In this document: piece by piece, positions 45,573 to 53,209 of the stretch
Numbering within the stretch: position 1 is the first letter of the stretch
How the letters are laid out: the number at the start of each line of letters is the position of its first letter
Assembly: GCA_036821825.1 (NCBI GenBank)
Contig: DAISIV010000005.1
Span: 53,247-117,246, forward strand
DNA: 64,000 nt
Source: CAITZA01 sp937915285
GTDB taxonomy: Bacteria > Desulfobacterota > Desulfomonilia > Desulfomonilales > Desulfomonilaceae
Reading direction: 5' to 3'
The notes under the pieces: generated by a model
What the model was told of the DNA's origin: nothing
The model's database searches: none
What the model saw: the letters and a program-made list of their open reading frames with translations, nothing else
Position numbers and translations under genes: made by a program

Positions 45573-45760
45573 TTTCGCCGCCTAAGCCATTGATTGGCAT
45601 CTCTTTATCTTCCGGACAACAATATCGCATGCCATGATTGAGGCGCAAGCATGTAATTCCCCAATCTTACTGACAGGGGGCCCCACCAAAAAGAAAACTT
45701 CCCAAACGGTTATTTTGTGGTAACATACTGTAACTAATGGGGCTGACTTTGGGAAACCCG

Positions 45761-46228
45761 ATGAGAGCAAGGTTATCAACTGCTAGACACATTGTAATTA
45801 TTGTGTTTTTTATCTGCGCGCTTGTAGTGGGGCCGGTCAGCGCCGAAGACTACCTGGATTACTATGAGCAGGGAGAGTTTGCGCTCAGAGTCGAAAAGTG
45901 GGACCGCGCAATAGAGTTGTTCACCAAGTCCTTAGTGGACAATCCAAGTTTTTTTGTTGCGTATCACAACAGGGCTATCGCATATTCCAAGAAGGGTGAA
46001 TACGATAAGAGCATAGATGACCTTAAAAAGGCAGTACAACTGAATCCGGATTACCCGGACGCGTATGGTTTGATGGGTCTGGTTTACGAGATAAAAAAGG
46101 ATTACGCCTCCGCGCTCAACGCCTACAAGGAGGCATTGAACAGGGAAAAGCGTCCGGCGCCCCGAAAGATCATACAGAAATATATTCAGGATATGGAAAC
46201 GAAATTAAAGAAAACGGGGCCCGGTTAA
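45761..46228 (+). CDS. Secreted TPR-repeat protein
   Basis: Periplasmic or outer-surface scaffold of 155 residues: a signal peptide of about 28 residues (cleavage after VSA) and three tetratricopeptide repeats (about residues 35-135: WDRAIELFTKSLVDNP, GEYDKSIDDLKKAVQLNP, KDYASALNAYKEAL). ATG 45761 is preferred because GGGAA lies five bases before and the signal peptide is then well formed; ATG 45737 has no ribosome binding site. The 8-base TTTGGGAA covering the ribosome binding site is complementary to TTCCCAAA at 45699-45706. Binding partners are unknown. Confidence 0.8.
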   Translation: MRARLSTARHIVIIVFFICALVVGPVSAEDYLDYYEQGEFALRVEKWDRAIELFTKSLVDNPSFFVAYHNRAIAYSKKGEYDKSIDDLKKAVQLNPDYPDAYGLMGLVYEIKKDYASALNAYKEALNREKRPAPRKIIQKYIQDMETKLKKTGPG

Positions 46229-46507
46229 TTTATTAGAAAATACTTAACTTCCCATTTTACAAGGGAAATGTTGTTCTTGTGAGGGGATGTGGCCAGGTGG
46301 AAGTCCAGTCGGCTTCAATGGCTAAATCCATTTTTTGTCATCAATTGAGTTGCTTTTAGGTTCTAGGTGTTGTAGAAGTTTGCGTTAATTCAGCTAAATC
46401 ATCAAATTTGCGTCTTGTCATTGTCGCCATGTGATGATAACATAGTATAGATAAGATAATTTGACCGGTCTATGTATCGGCTAACTTGAATAAAGGAGGG
46501 CGCTTTT

Positions 46508-46825
46508 ATGCCTACACTGGAAATCGATGGTAGAACTTTTGATGTTGACGAGGACGGTTTCCTCCAGGATCCGGAACTGTGGAATGAGGAAGTCGCGAAT
46601 TTGTTTGCGAAGACCGAGGGAATTCAGGACATGACCGACGAGCATTGGAAAGTCGTTCACTACCTGAGAAATTACTATCTTGAGTTCAATATTGCTCCTA
46701 TGATCCGCAAGGTCTGCAAGGACACCGGCTTCAAGCTGAAAAAAATCTATGAGCTTTTTCCCTCAGGTCCTGCCAAGGGAGCCTGTAAGGTTGCCGGTTT
46801 GCCCAAACCGACAGGTTGCGTTTAA
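46508..46825 (+). CDS. dsrC: DsrC, sulfur-carrier of dissimilatory sulfite reduction
   Basis: DsrC carries the sulfur from sulfite reductase DsrAB as a trisulfide that is later reduced by the membrane DsrMKJOP complex. The 105-residue protein ends CKVAGLPKPTGCV, keeping both functional cysteines, Cys93 and the penultimate Cys104, 11 residues apart; TusE-type paralogues lack the first. Blocks DVDEDGFLQDPELWNEEVA and IRKVCKDTGFKLKKIYELFP are typical. AAAGGAGGG at 46492-46500 is a very strong ribosome binding site and a strong terminator follows, so it is a single-gene, probably highly expressed unit. dsrAB is not in the window; standalone dsrC is usual in sulfate reducers. Confidence 0.95.
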   Translation: MPTLEIDGRTFDVDEDGFLQDPELWNEEVANLFAKTEGIQDMTDEHWKVVHYLRNYYLEFNIAPMIRKVCKDTGFKLKKIYELFPSGPAKGACKVAGLPKPTGCV

Positions 46826-46847
46826 TCACATTCCTCGAATTGATTCC

Positions 46848-46912
46848 AACCCCCGGGGACATGAGTATCGCTCACTGATGTGGGCGCATGTCCTTGAGGG
46901 TTGTTATTTTTT
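46848..46912 (+). terminator. Rho-independent terminator of dsrC
   Basis: Long stem 23 bases after the stop: AACCC (46848-46852) with GGGTT (46898-46902), CGG with TTG after one mismatch, GGACATG (46857-46863) with CATGTCC (46887-46893), and an inner CGCTCA (46869-46874) with TGGGCG (46881-46886). It is followed by TTATTTTTT at 46904-46912. Confidence 0.88.
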
Positions 46913-46995
46913 CAGACCCTTGAATTCTGCATCTTACCACCCGAAACGTCCGAATCTCGCCTTTTTCACCACAAAAACCACATAGGGGACCATCA

Positions 46996-48552
46996 ATGAA
47001 CGGAGCTGAATCACTCATAAGAACTGCGTCGGCCTGCGGTATAGAGGTATGTTTTGCCAACTTCGGGACTTCGGAGATGAACCTTGTCCTGGCGCTTGAT
47101 TCGGTTCCCGGCATACGGCCGGTTGCAGCGCTGTTTGAAGGGGTATGCGCCGGAGCGGCCGACGGCTATGGCCGCATGCTGGACAGGCCGGCCATGTCGT
47201 TGCTGCACATGGGTGTGGGGCTTGTAAACGGTCTGGCAAACCTCCACAATGCAAGGCGGGCCAGGACTCCGATGTTTACCGTTGTCGGCGAACTGGCTAC
47301 ATGGCATCAGTCTTTCGACTCCATAGAATTCACCGATATTGCCGGACTTGCAACTCCTGTCTCCGGTTGGGTCAGGGCCTGTAGCTCAGCCAACTCAGTT
47401 GCAACAGACACCTCCGAAGCAATAGCTGCTTCACTCAAAGGACAGGGCTCTGTCCTCATAGTCCCTCAGGACTGTCAGTGGGAAGATTGCGATGAAACTG
47501 CTGTAAGTAGTCCTGAATTCTTTTTCGAATCACCTGATGACGGTCGAGTCAGGGAGGCTGCCAGGCTGCTTGCCTCGGGCCAGCCGACGCTGCTGCTTCT
47601 CGGAGGAAGATCCCTCAGGGAGAGAGGTCTTCTCGCCGCATCCAGGATCAGCCAAGCCTCTGGATGCGCCATACTTGCCGAAACCTTCATCGGTCGCATG
47701 GAGAGGGGGCCCGGCATACCCACGGTCCAAAGGCTGCCCTACTTTCCGGACCAGGCGCAGGCTAGCCTCGCACAATTCAGAAACGTCATATTGGTAGGCT
47801 CTAGTGATCCAGTTTCGATCTTCGGCTACAAAAACGTGAGGAGCAGGGCTCTGTCCGAGAGTCAAACCACACTGGAGCTAACCCTGGCAGGACAGGACAT
47901 TGAACTGGCGCTTGAGTCCCTAGCCGAGATGATTGGCGCCAAAGGAAAGCCAGCCCCCTCTCAGTCCGGTGTTCCAAAGGTAATGCCTGGCAAAGCTGCA
48001 TCCAGCCCAGCGCCACTTAACCTTGAGTCCGCCTTTGGAGCTATCGCTGCGCTTCAACCGGAAGGCGCAATAGTGGTTGAGGAAGCAGTAACATCGGCGG
48101 GGGCTTATTACGCTCTATCAACCTCAGCGCCAAGGCACACCCTTCTGGGAGTCACAGGAGGCGCCATCGGACAGGGCATTCCCTGCGCTACCGGGGCCGC
48201 CATCGCATGTCCCGACAGACCTGTTATAAATGTTCAGGCCGACGGAAGCGCCCTATACACCCTGCAGGGACTTTGGACACAGGCAAGGGAAGGACTCAAC
48301 GTCACGACGCTGATATGCTCCAACCGGTCATACGAAATATTGAAGGTCGAATTGGCCCGGGGCGGTTACAACAACCTCGGTAAGGCCGCCACGGAATTGA
48401 CCAGCCTGAGAAATCCCCCAATCGATTGGACCAGACTCAGCCAGGGCATGGGAGTCCCCGGCGTGTCCGTCGCCACAGCGAAGGAACTCCACACTGAAAT
48501 CAAAAAAGCCCTGGATGAACCAGGGCCTCACTTGATTGAGATGTTGCTCTAG
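46996..48552 (+). CDS. Thiamine-diphosphate-dependent enzyme, acetolactate synthase/benzoylformate decarboxylase-like
   Basis: IlvB-like TPP enzyme of 518 residues with the three usual domains: N-terminal Pyr domain with GTSEMNLVLALD and the cofactor Glu in LFEGVCAGAADGYG, a central domain, and a C-terminal PP domain with GGAIGQGIPCATGAAIA and the TPP/Mg motif starting ADGSALYTLQ and ending SNRSY. The usual GDG reads ADG; the metal-binding Asp is kept. Shorter than true IlvB and lacking an ilvN partner, it is unlikely to be the biosynthetic enzyme. Decarboxylation or carboligation of a 2-oxoacid is likely. It stands alone, convergent with the tolC-linked genes. Confidence 0.82.
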   Translation: MNGAESLIRTASACGIEVCFANFGTSEMNLVLALDSVPGIRPVAALFEGVCAGAADGYGRMLDRPAMSLLHMGVGLVNGLANLHNARRARTPMFTVVGELATWHQSFDSIEFTDIAGLATPVSGWVRACSSANSVATDTSEAIAASLKGQGSVLIVPQDCQWEDCDETAVSSPEFFFESPDDGRVREAARLLASGQPTLLLLGGRSLRERGLLAASRISQASGCAILAETFIGRMERGPGIPTVQRLPYFPDQAQASLAQFRNVILVGSSDPVSIFGYKNVRSRALSESQTTLELTLAGQDIELALESLAEMIGAKGKPAPSQSGVPKVMPGKAASSPAPLNLESAFGAIAALQPEGAIVVEEAVTSAGAYYALSTSAPRHTLLGVTGGAIGQGIPCATGAAIACPDRPVINVQADGSALYTLQGLWTQAREGLNVTTLICSNRSYEILKVELARGGYNNLGKAATELTSLRNPPIDWTRLSQGMGVPGVSVATAKELHTEIKKALDEPGPHLIEMLL

Positions 48553-48573
48553 CGGGTTATCAGCATAGCCTGT

Positions 48574-49053
48574 TTATTCTGAAAGCAGGGATTCCGAAAG
48601 GCCTAGTCGTTTGGCATAAGCAGCCTCTGCGGCTTTCCTCGCCAAATAATTCGCCGCAGATTGTGAGTCTTTGGAGAGGTCCGCTAACTGACGATTAATA
48701 GCCGCCAGTTCTCTGGACAATGATTGAATTTGTTTTGAACAGAACACTATGTCATTTTTGGGAACCTGGTTGACGTTTCCCTGAGGGTCTCTCAGCAGCA
48801 CTGGAAGCCTGGAAACCTGGACACATCTCTGCGCTACTCTGAGTCTTCTTTCGACATTGGCCTTGGCGATGTTGAGTTCGTTTTGTCTAATTGATGCGCT
48901 GGCGCCCTTGCCACTTGATTTATTGACCGGAGTGGCCGATGCGATTTTTGCGGAGGCCTGGGCAAATAGTTCCGTGGACGACCATAAGACACAGCCGGTC
49001 ACTGCCACAAAGATGAGGATGGTTTTGAAGTTTTTCAGTTTCATTTTGTCCAT
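48574..49053 (-). CDS. Secreted helical protein of unknown function, tolC-linked
   Basis: Not recognised. The 159-residue product has a signal peptide of about 33 residues (cleavage after LFA), then a Ser/Ala/Lys-rich linker, a short basic stretch and a C-terminal helical part (about 100-150) with heptad-like leucines that could form a coiled coil. It contains Cys residues at two places (RCVQVSR and VFCSKQ). Its ATG follows the TolC-type stop by one base (TAGGATG), with AGGA placed for a start three codons later (49044) as an alternative. Co-transcription suggests an accessory part of the outer-membrane channel. Confidence 0.7.
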   Translation of the reverse strand: MDKMKLKNFKTILIFVAVTGCVLWSSTELFAQASAKIASATPVNKSSGKGASASIRQNELNIAKANVERRLRVAQRCVQVSRLPVLLRDPQGNVNQVPKNDIVFCSKQIQSLSRELAAINRQLADLSKDSQSAANYLARKAAEAAYAKRLGLSESLLSE

Positions 49054-49054
49054 C

Positions 49055-50551
49055 CTATCTCAATATACCCATCTGGCGCTCCAGTGTTGCCCTGTTGAGC
49101 TTGTAACCGATGAGGGAGGTGTAATAGTCGCCTTCAGATAGTGAGAGTTGCCTCTGGGCGTCAAGCACCTCAACGTAAGTAGCCACCTGCTCCTTGTAAC
49201 GCTCCTGGTTTATCCGGAAATTCTCACGCCTGAACTCAACCGCCTTGCGGTTATCAAAGATGTCGCTCTCGGAGCGTTTCATATCCATGTAAGCCTGTTT
49301 CACATCGTTCATGATTTGTTCGACAAGCTGTTCTCTGGCAACGAATGATCTGGCCTCGCTGACCCTCTTCTCCTGAACACTCATGCGTCTCCTGAAAAAA
49401 TCAAAAGTCCATGTCAATGTTCCCTGCAGGGTCCATGAATTTGTACCTTCGGGGTCAAGGGTATTCCAGTCATCGTTGTATCTGGTCCCGGTAGCTTTGG
49501 CGCTGATGTTAGGCAGCAGATCACCCTTGGCCACCTTGATCAGGGCCATTGCCTGGTCAACCGATATGTTCGCCTGTCGTATCTCCAGCCTGTTTCCGGC
49601 CGCAATAGCGTATATTGCAGGGATGTCGTAATCGGAAGGCTGGTAAGAGAGGTCTTCAACAATCTTTGTGGGAGTTTCCTGCGGGTTACGCAGCAGGTAG
49701 TTAAGCTGGGCCGTCTGTTTCTGGATGTCGGTTAAAGCCTGGGTTCGCTGTATGCGTGCCTGGGCCAATTGACCTTCGGTTGACAGGACATCCACCTTGG
49801 GCACGACCCCGGCCTTGTAAAACTCCATGGTCTGGTTACGCAGGGCTTCCAAGGCTCTCACCGATTCATTGGCAACCTGGAGGAGCTTCATGGCCAGCAT
49901 CAGGCCATAATATGCGTCGTTTACGTCAAGTATCAGGTTCTGACGGTTTACCTCGGCCTGTATCGCCGTATAATCAACCCCGAGACGGGCGTATTTGTAT
50001 TCATTGANNNNNNNNNNNNNNNNNNNNNNNNNNNNNNNNNNNNNNNNNNNNNNNNNNNNNNNNNNNNNNNNNNNNNNNNNNNNNNNNNNNNNNNNNNNNN
50101 NNNNNNNCAAATCAATCGTCGGGAAGAAATCGGAGAATGCTTCTCTTCGGATGTATTCTTTTTCCTGAATGGCGAGCCTGGAGTCGGCCATTCTTAGGTT
50201 TCTTAGTATGGCTAACTGGACGGCCTGGTTGAGGTCGACCTTGAGGAGTGGGTCATTTGAACGGTAGGTCGGCTCACGCATCGCAACCGGTTTGATGTTT
50301 TTCGGGAAGGCGTTGTCAATATCGGCTCCGATGCTTGTTCTGAGCCCGGCCTTGTCGTCGGGTTTTGAGTTGGCGGCCCTGAGTTGAGAAGGGGCCGGCG
50401 ACCGAGGAGTCTCGACTGCGCCTCCGGATTGTGATGATCTGACATTTGACGCAAGCCCCTGAGACATCCCCTGCGGGAAAGCCTGCGAGGGATGAAAAGC
50501 CACGAGGGCGGTCAGTAACGCCAGACCGGCTATCGGTCTTGATATATCCAT
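49055..50551 (-). CDS. TolC-family outer-membrane channel protein (contains sequence gap)
   Basis: Outer-membrane efflux protein with two OEP repeats forming the beta-barrel and alpha-helical tunnel. Signal peptide from ATG 50551 (cleavage near SQA), an N-terminal LNQAVQLAILRNLRMADSRL block, AEVNRQNLILDVNDAYYGL and the second repeat with EQLVEQIMNDVKQAYMDM and YVEVLDAQRQLSLSEGDYY are typical. GGAGG lies ten bases before 50551; an upstream in-frame start at 50602 is less likely. A run of 100 N at 50008-50107 hides about 33 residues but the frame continues on both sides, so the gene is probably intact. It could serve the RND pump at 53-57 kb or another exporter. Confidence 0.88.
   Translation of the reverse strand: MDISRPIAGLALLTALVAFHPSQAFPQGMSQGLASNVRSSQSGGAVETPRSPAPSQLRAANSKPDDKAGLRTSIGADIDNAFPKNIKPVAMREPTYRSNDPLLKVDLNQAVQLAILRNLRMADSRLAIQEKEYIRREAFSDFFPTIDLXXXXXXXXXXXXXXXXXXXXXXXXXXXXXXXXXXNEYKYARLGVDYTAIQAEVNRQNLILDVNDAYYGLMLAMKLLQVANESVRALEALRNQTMEFYKAGVVPKVDVLSTEGQLAQARIQRTQALTDIQKQTAQLNYLLRNPQETPTKIVEDLSYQPSDYDIPAIYAIAAGNRLEIRQANISVDQAMALIKVAKGDLLPNISAKATGTRYNDDWNTLDPEGTNSWTLQGTLTWTFDFFRRRMSVQEKRVSEARSFVAREQLVEQIMNDVKQAYMDMKRSESDIFDNRKAVEFRRENFRINQERYKEQVATYVEVLDAQRQLSLSEGDYYTSLIGYKLNRATLERQMGILR
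50008..50107. other. Assembly gap of 100 N
   Basis: One hundred undetermined bases inside the tolC-type gene. The round number suggests a scaffold gap of unknown true size. Confidence 0.99.
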
Positions 50552-50593
50552 ACCCAAAATTCCTCCAGTGAAGAACGCAGACCGGCAAGGCCG

Positions 50594-50632
50594 GAAAAAC
50601 AAACAGAAAATGGCCCCGCACCAGGTGCGGAG
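50594..50632 (-). terminator. Terminator between M20 peptidase and tolC-type genes
   Basis: On the minus strand an 8-bp stem (50632-50625 with 50621-50614, including one G-T pair) around loop CTG is followed by a T-rich run (ATTTTCTGTTTGTTTTT). It would end transcripts from the M20 gene or act as an attenuator in the tolC leader. A second hairpin, CCGGC-AAG-GCCGG, lies at 50582-50594. Confidence 0.6.
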
Positions 50633-50883
50633 TGATTATGTCGGGGCTCCCTTTTAGGGGATCCCGATGTGAGTCGGCCAGAGGTGGCTCGCAAACAATT
50701 TCGACATGTATTTACATGCAGGTTGCGGAGCAAATCCTTCAGACCAAAAGTGAACCAATACAGATATCCGTTAAGACAGCGGTCAAAGACCGTTCCACGC
50801 TCATCCATTCAGACGGCGGCCAAAAACCGGCCTACTCAATGTTCCGACGGCGTCAATCGAGCGACGTCAAGCAGGAGCCGAAC
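50633..50883. other. Intergenic region downstream of M20 peptidase
   Basis: No gene is supported. Frames of up to 186 codons that cross this stretch on the plus strand run antisense into the M20 gene and have no ribosome binding site. Confidence 0.4.
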
Positions 50884-52149
50884 CTAAACCATCATCCTGG
50901 CGAAAACCTTGGCATTGCCGATGAGGTTGTCTATGGGAATCCTTTCATTCGGGGCGTGAGCCCATCCTTCCATGCGTTCCCAGACGACAGCCGGGAGGTC
51001 TGCCTTGCGGAAGAATGTGGCCACGGTCTGTCCGCCAATACCCTGTGGTCTGGCCTGAACCCCGTAAACCTCCTGAATTGCCTGAGCCAGAGCCACCACG
51101 ACAGGGGCGTCCGAAGCCGTAGCGTTCGGCGACTCACTGCGAAGGTACTCTTGAACCGTAACCTCAACACCCTGTTCAGCGGCTACCCTTGAAGACACCT
51201 CCCTCATGAGGGCCAGCACATCATCAACTCTGGTCTCCGGCAGTATCCTACTGTCAAAAAAGAAGACGTCCTCTCCCGGGATGGTGTTGACATTCGGGAC
51301 ATTGGCGTCTTTCCTTGTCGGCTCAAAGGTGCTCACCGGCGGATTGAAGAAGTGGTTCTGCTCCCTGAAACTATCGTGCAGGGCATCGTCCAGAGCGCTG
51401 ATCATGCGGGCCGCCGCCCTGAGAGTGTTCTTGCCCTTGTCCGGACGTGAGGCGTGAGCCTGCTTACCGGTGACGCAGAAACGGACATGGTAGAGATGCT
51501 TCTCGGCTATCTCCATGACATCCCCGTCCTTATTGCCTGCGTCCGGGACAAGAATCAGATCATCCCGGCTGAATAGTTCCGGCCTTTTCTTCAGTATGTA
51601 ATCCAGACCGAACAGACTGCCGCATTCTTCATCCGAAACAAGCGCCAGACCAACATTGATGCCTAAACCGCATGTTTCCTTTACCGCCTTGACGGCATAT
51701 ATGCTCGAGGCCACCGCCTGACCGTTGTCCTCAACACCACGTCCGATGAGATAGCCGTCCTTAACATAAGGCTTGAACGGATCAGCGTCCCATAAACGTA
51801 ACTCACCAACCGGAACTACATCTATATGGCTGAGAATCCATAGAGTCCTGGATGTGTCCCTGCCCTTGAACAAAGCCACCAGATTCGGCCTCACTCCTTC
51901 AGGCGTCCTGGAGTCAGGCGCATGTATCTCTTCCACCCGGTCAGGCACAAGGCTCATGACCATCTCTTTCACAGGTATATACTTGGCCATCTCACCCGTC
52001 CCGCCGTTGTCGGGACCAAGCGCAGGTATCGAACAGATGTGGGAGAGAAAGGAAACACATTCCTCCCTCAATTCGTCCAGACGGACTGAGGCTTGCTGAA
52101 ATCCCAAGAACCCCTCCAGGATGTAAGCTTGTTGAGCGCCCAAGTACAT
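50884..52149 (-). CDS. M20-family metallopeptidase
   Basis: Di-zinc aminoacylase/carboxypeptidase-type enzyme of 421 residues. Metal ligands and catalytic acid are visible: His and Asp of SHIDVVPVG, the bridging Asp in GRGVEDNGQ, Glu-Glu in SDEECGS, Asp in LVPDAGN and a late His in GWAHAPNE. A dimerisation (lid) domain is inserted in the middle (VTGKQAHASRPDKGKN). Family members remove amino acids from small peptides or N-acyl groups; M20 dipeptidases (Sapep-type) seem closest. There is no signal peptide, so it is cytoplasmic. It is divergent from the TetR/RND operon. Confidence 0.88.
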   Translation of the reverse strand: MYLGAQQAYILEGFLGFQQASVRLDELREECVSFLSHICSIPALGPDNGGTGEMAKYIPVKEMVMSLVPDRVEEIHAPDSRTPEGVRPNLVALFKGRDTSRTLWILSHIDVVPVGELRLWDADPFKPYVKDGYLIGRGVEDNGQAVASSIYAVKAVKETCGLGINVGLALVSDEECGSLFGLDYILKKRPELFSRDDLILVPDAGNKDGDVMEIAEKHLYHVRFCVTGKQAHASRPDKGKNTLRAAARMISALDDALHDSFREQNHFFNPPVSTFEPTRKDANVPNVNTIPGEDVFFFDSRILPETRVDDVLALMREVSSRVAAEQGVEVTVQEYLRSESPNATASDAPVVVALAQAIQEVYGVQARPQGIGGQTVATFFRKADLPAVVWERMEGWAHAPNERIPIDNLIGNAKVFARMMV

Positions 52150-52271
52150 GCTGCGCTTGACCGATGATATCGCATGTTTCCGGGATAAGTCAAGTTTGAA
52201 ACGTCCTGCTTAGACGCCTGGGATAATTTACTGATTTCAGGAGTTTCTTTTAGCGTGCGGTAGATTTTTGG

Positions 52272-52336
52272 TTGCAATCGTCCGGATCGTGTCTTATATT
52301 TGTGACGTCATATTCTGATTCTGAATTCATATTCAG
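52272..52336 (+). promoter_or_regulatory. Promoter and putative operator of TetR/RND operon
   Basis: TTGCAA (52272-52277) and TATATT (52295-52300) form a sigma-70 promoter with a 17-base spacer. TGACGTCA at 52302-52309 lies around the expected start point. CTGAAT-TCAT-ATTCAG at 52321-52336 is an inverted repeat 12 bases before the TetR start codon and is a good operator candidate. A related CTGAATCAGTCAG occurs at 53179-53191 before the next gene. Confidence 0.55.
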
Positions 52337-52348
52337 GAAATAGTAAAA

Positions 52349-53026
52349 ATGGAGACTTTACGGATCAGGGACGCTATGGAAGGAACCCGCAAGCTAACCA
52401 GACGCGAGCGCGAGAACATGCGTCAGCGCGCCGAAATATTTGAGGCTGCGCTCAGGCTGTTTTCAGAGAAGGGTTTTCATAATGTGTCCATGAGTCAGAT
52501 AGCTTCTGAGGCTGAGTTCGGCATGGGGACTTTGTACAAGTTCTTCGAAAACAAGGAGAACCTTTACAAGGCCCTATTGATGGAGATGGCCGAGCAATGT
52601 CACAATCAGATGATGAACGCCATCAGGGCTGAGCATGATCCCATTTCTGCGATCAGAAAATATGTTACAACCCGTCATGAAATTTTTTTCAACAATCTTG
52701 AGTTGATGAGATTATACTTCGCTGAGACTACCGGCGCCAGTTATAATCTTAAGGCAGGCCTCGACAGGGACCTTCTCAAATTTTATGATGAATTGATAGA
52801 AGAACTGGCCCTGATCTTTGAGAGGGGCATAGGGGATAAGGTCTTCAGGGCGGTTGATCCTTACAACATGGCCCTAGCCCTGGAGGGCGCGATCAACGCA
52901 GTGCTCTGGCGCCTGATGGACAATCCGGACCGACTGCGCAATTCGAAGGATTTGCCTATCATTGCGGACTTGTTTTTTCGGGGGGTCTTGATTCAGGAGG
53001 CTCCAGGTTTAGAGCCAGACGTTTGA
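52349..53026 (+). CDS. TetR/AcrR-family regulator of RND pump
   Basis: Repressor of 225 residues. The N-terminal helix-turn-helix reads IFEAALRLFSEKGFHNVSMSQIA followed by FGMGTLYKFFENKENLYKAL; the rest is a helical ligand-binding domain. It sits directly upstream of and in the same direction as a periplasmic adaptor/RND pair, the classic arrangement of a local efflux repressor, and an inverted repeat lies just before its own start. Ligands are likely the pump substrates. Confidence 0.88.
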   Translation: METLRIRDAMEGTRKLTRRERENMRQRAEIFEAALRLFSEKGFHNVSMSQIASEAEFGMGTLYKFFENKENLYKALLMEMAEQCHNQMMNAIRAEHDPISAIRKYVTTRHEIFFNNLELMRLYFAETTGASYNLKAGLDRDLLKFYDELIEELALIFERGIGDKVFRAVDPYNMALALEGAINAVLWRLMDNPDRLRNSKDLPIIADLFFRGVLIQEAPGLEPDV

Positions 53027-53209
53027 AAGAGTCGCCGGTGGTAGGTTAATTGCGCTTTTGAGCGTTATCACATTCGAGTGGTGTAATGGCGTTGGCCCGA
53101 GAACGATACCGGAACCAACGGTTGAGCGGGCCTGGGTAGGAACATTTTTCGCTGCAAGCTCAACGGGAATATAAACGGCTGAATCAGTCAGGACATTCGG
53201 GGATAAAAC

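Noticed and set aside
46749..46985. 78-codon plus-strand frame after dsrC
   Set aside because: It overlaps the dsrC C-terminus and the terminator in another phase, and has no ribosome binding site.
48569..48589. Hairpin between the TPP enzyme gene and the tolC-linked gene as a bidirectional terminator
   Set aside because: A 7-bp stem with one G-T pair exists but no T-run follows on either strand, and it overlaps a stop codon.
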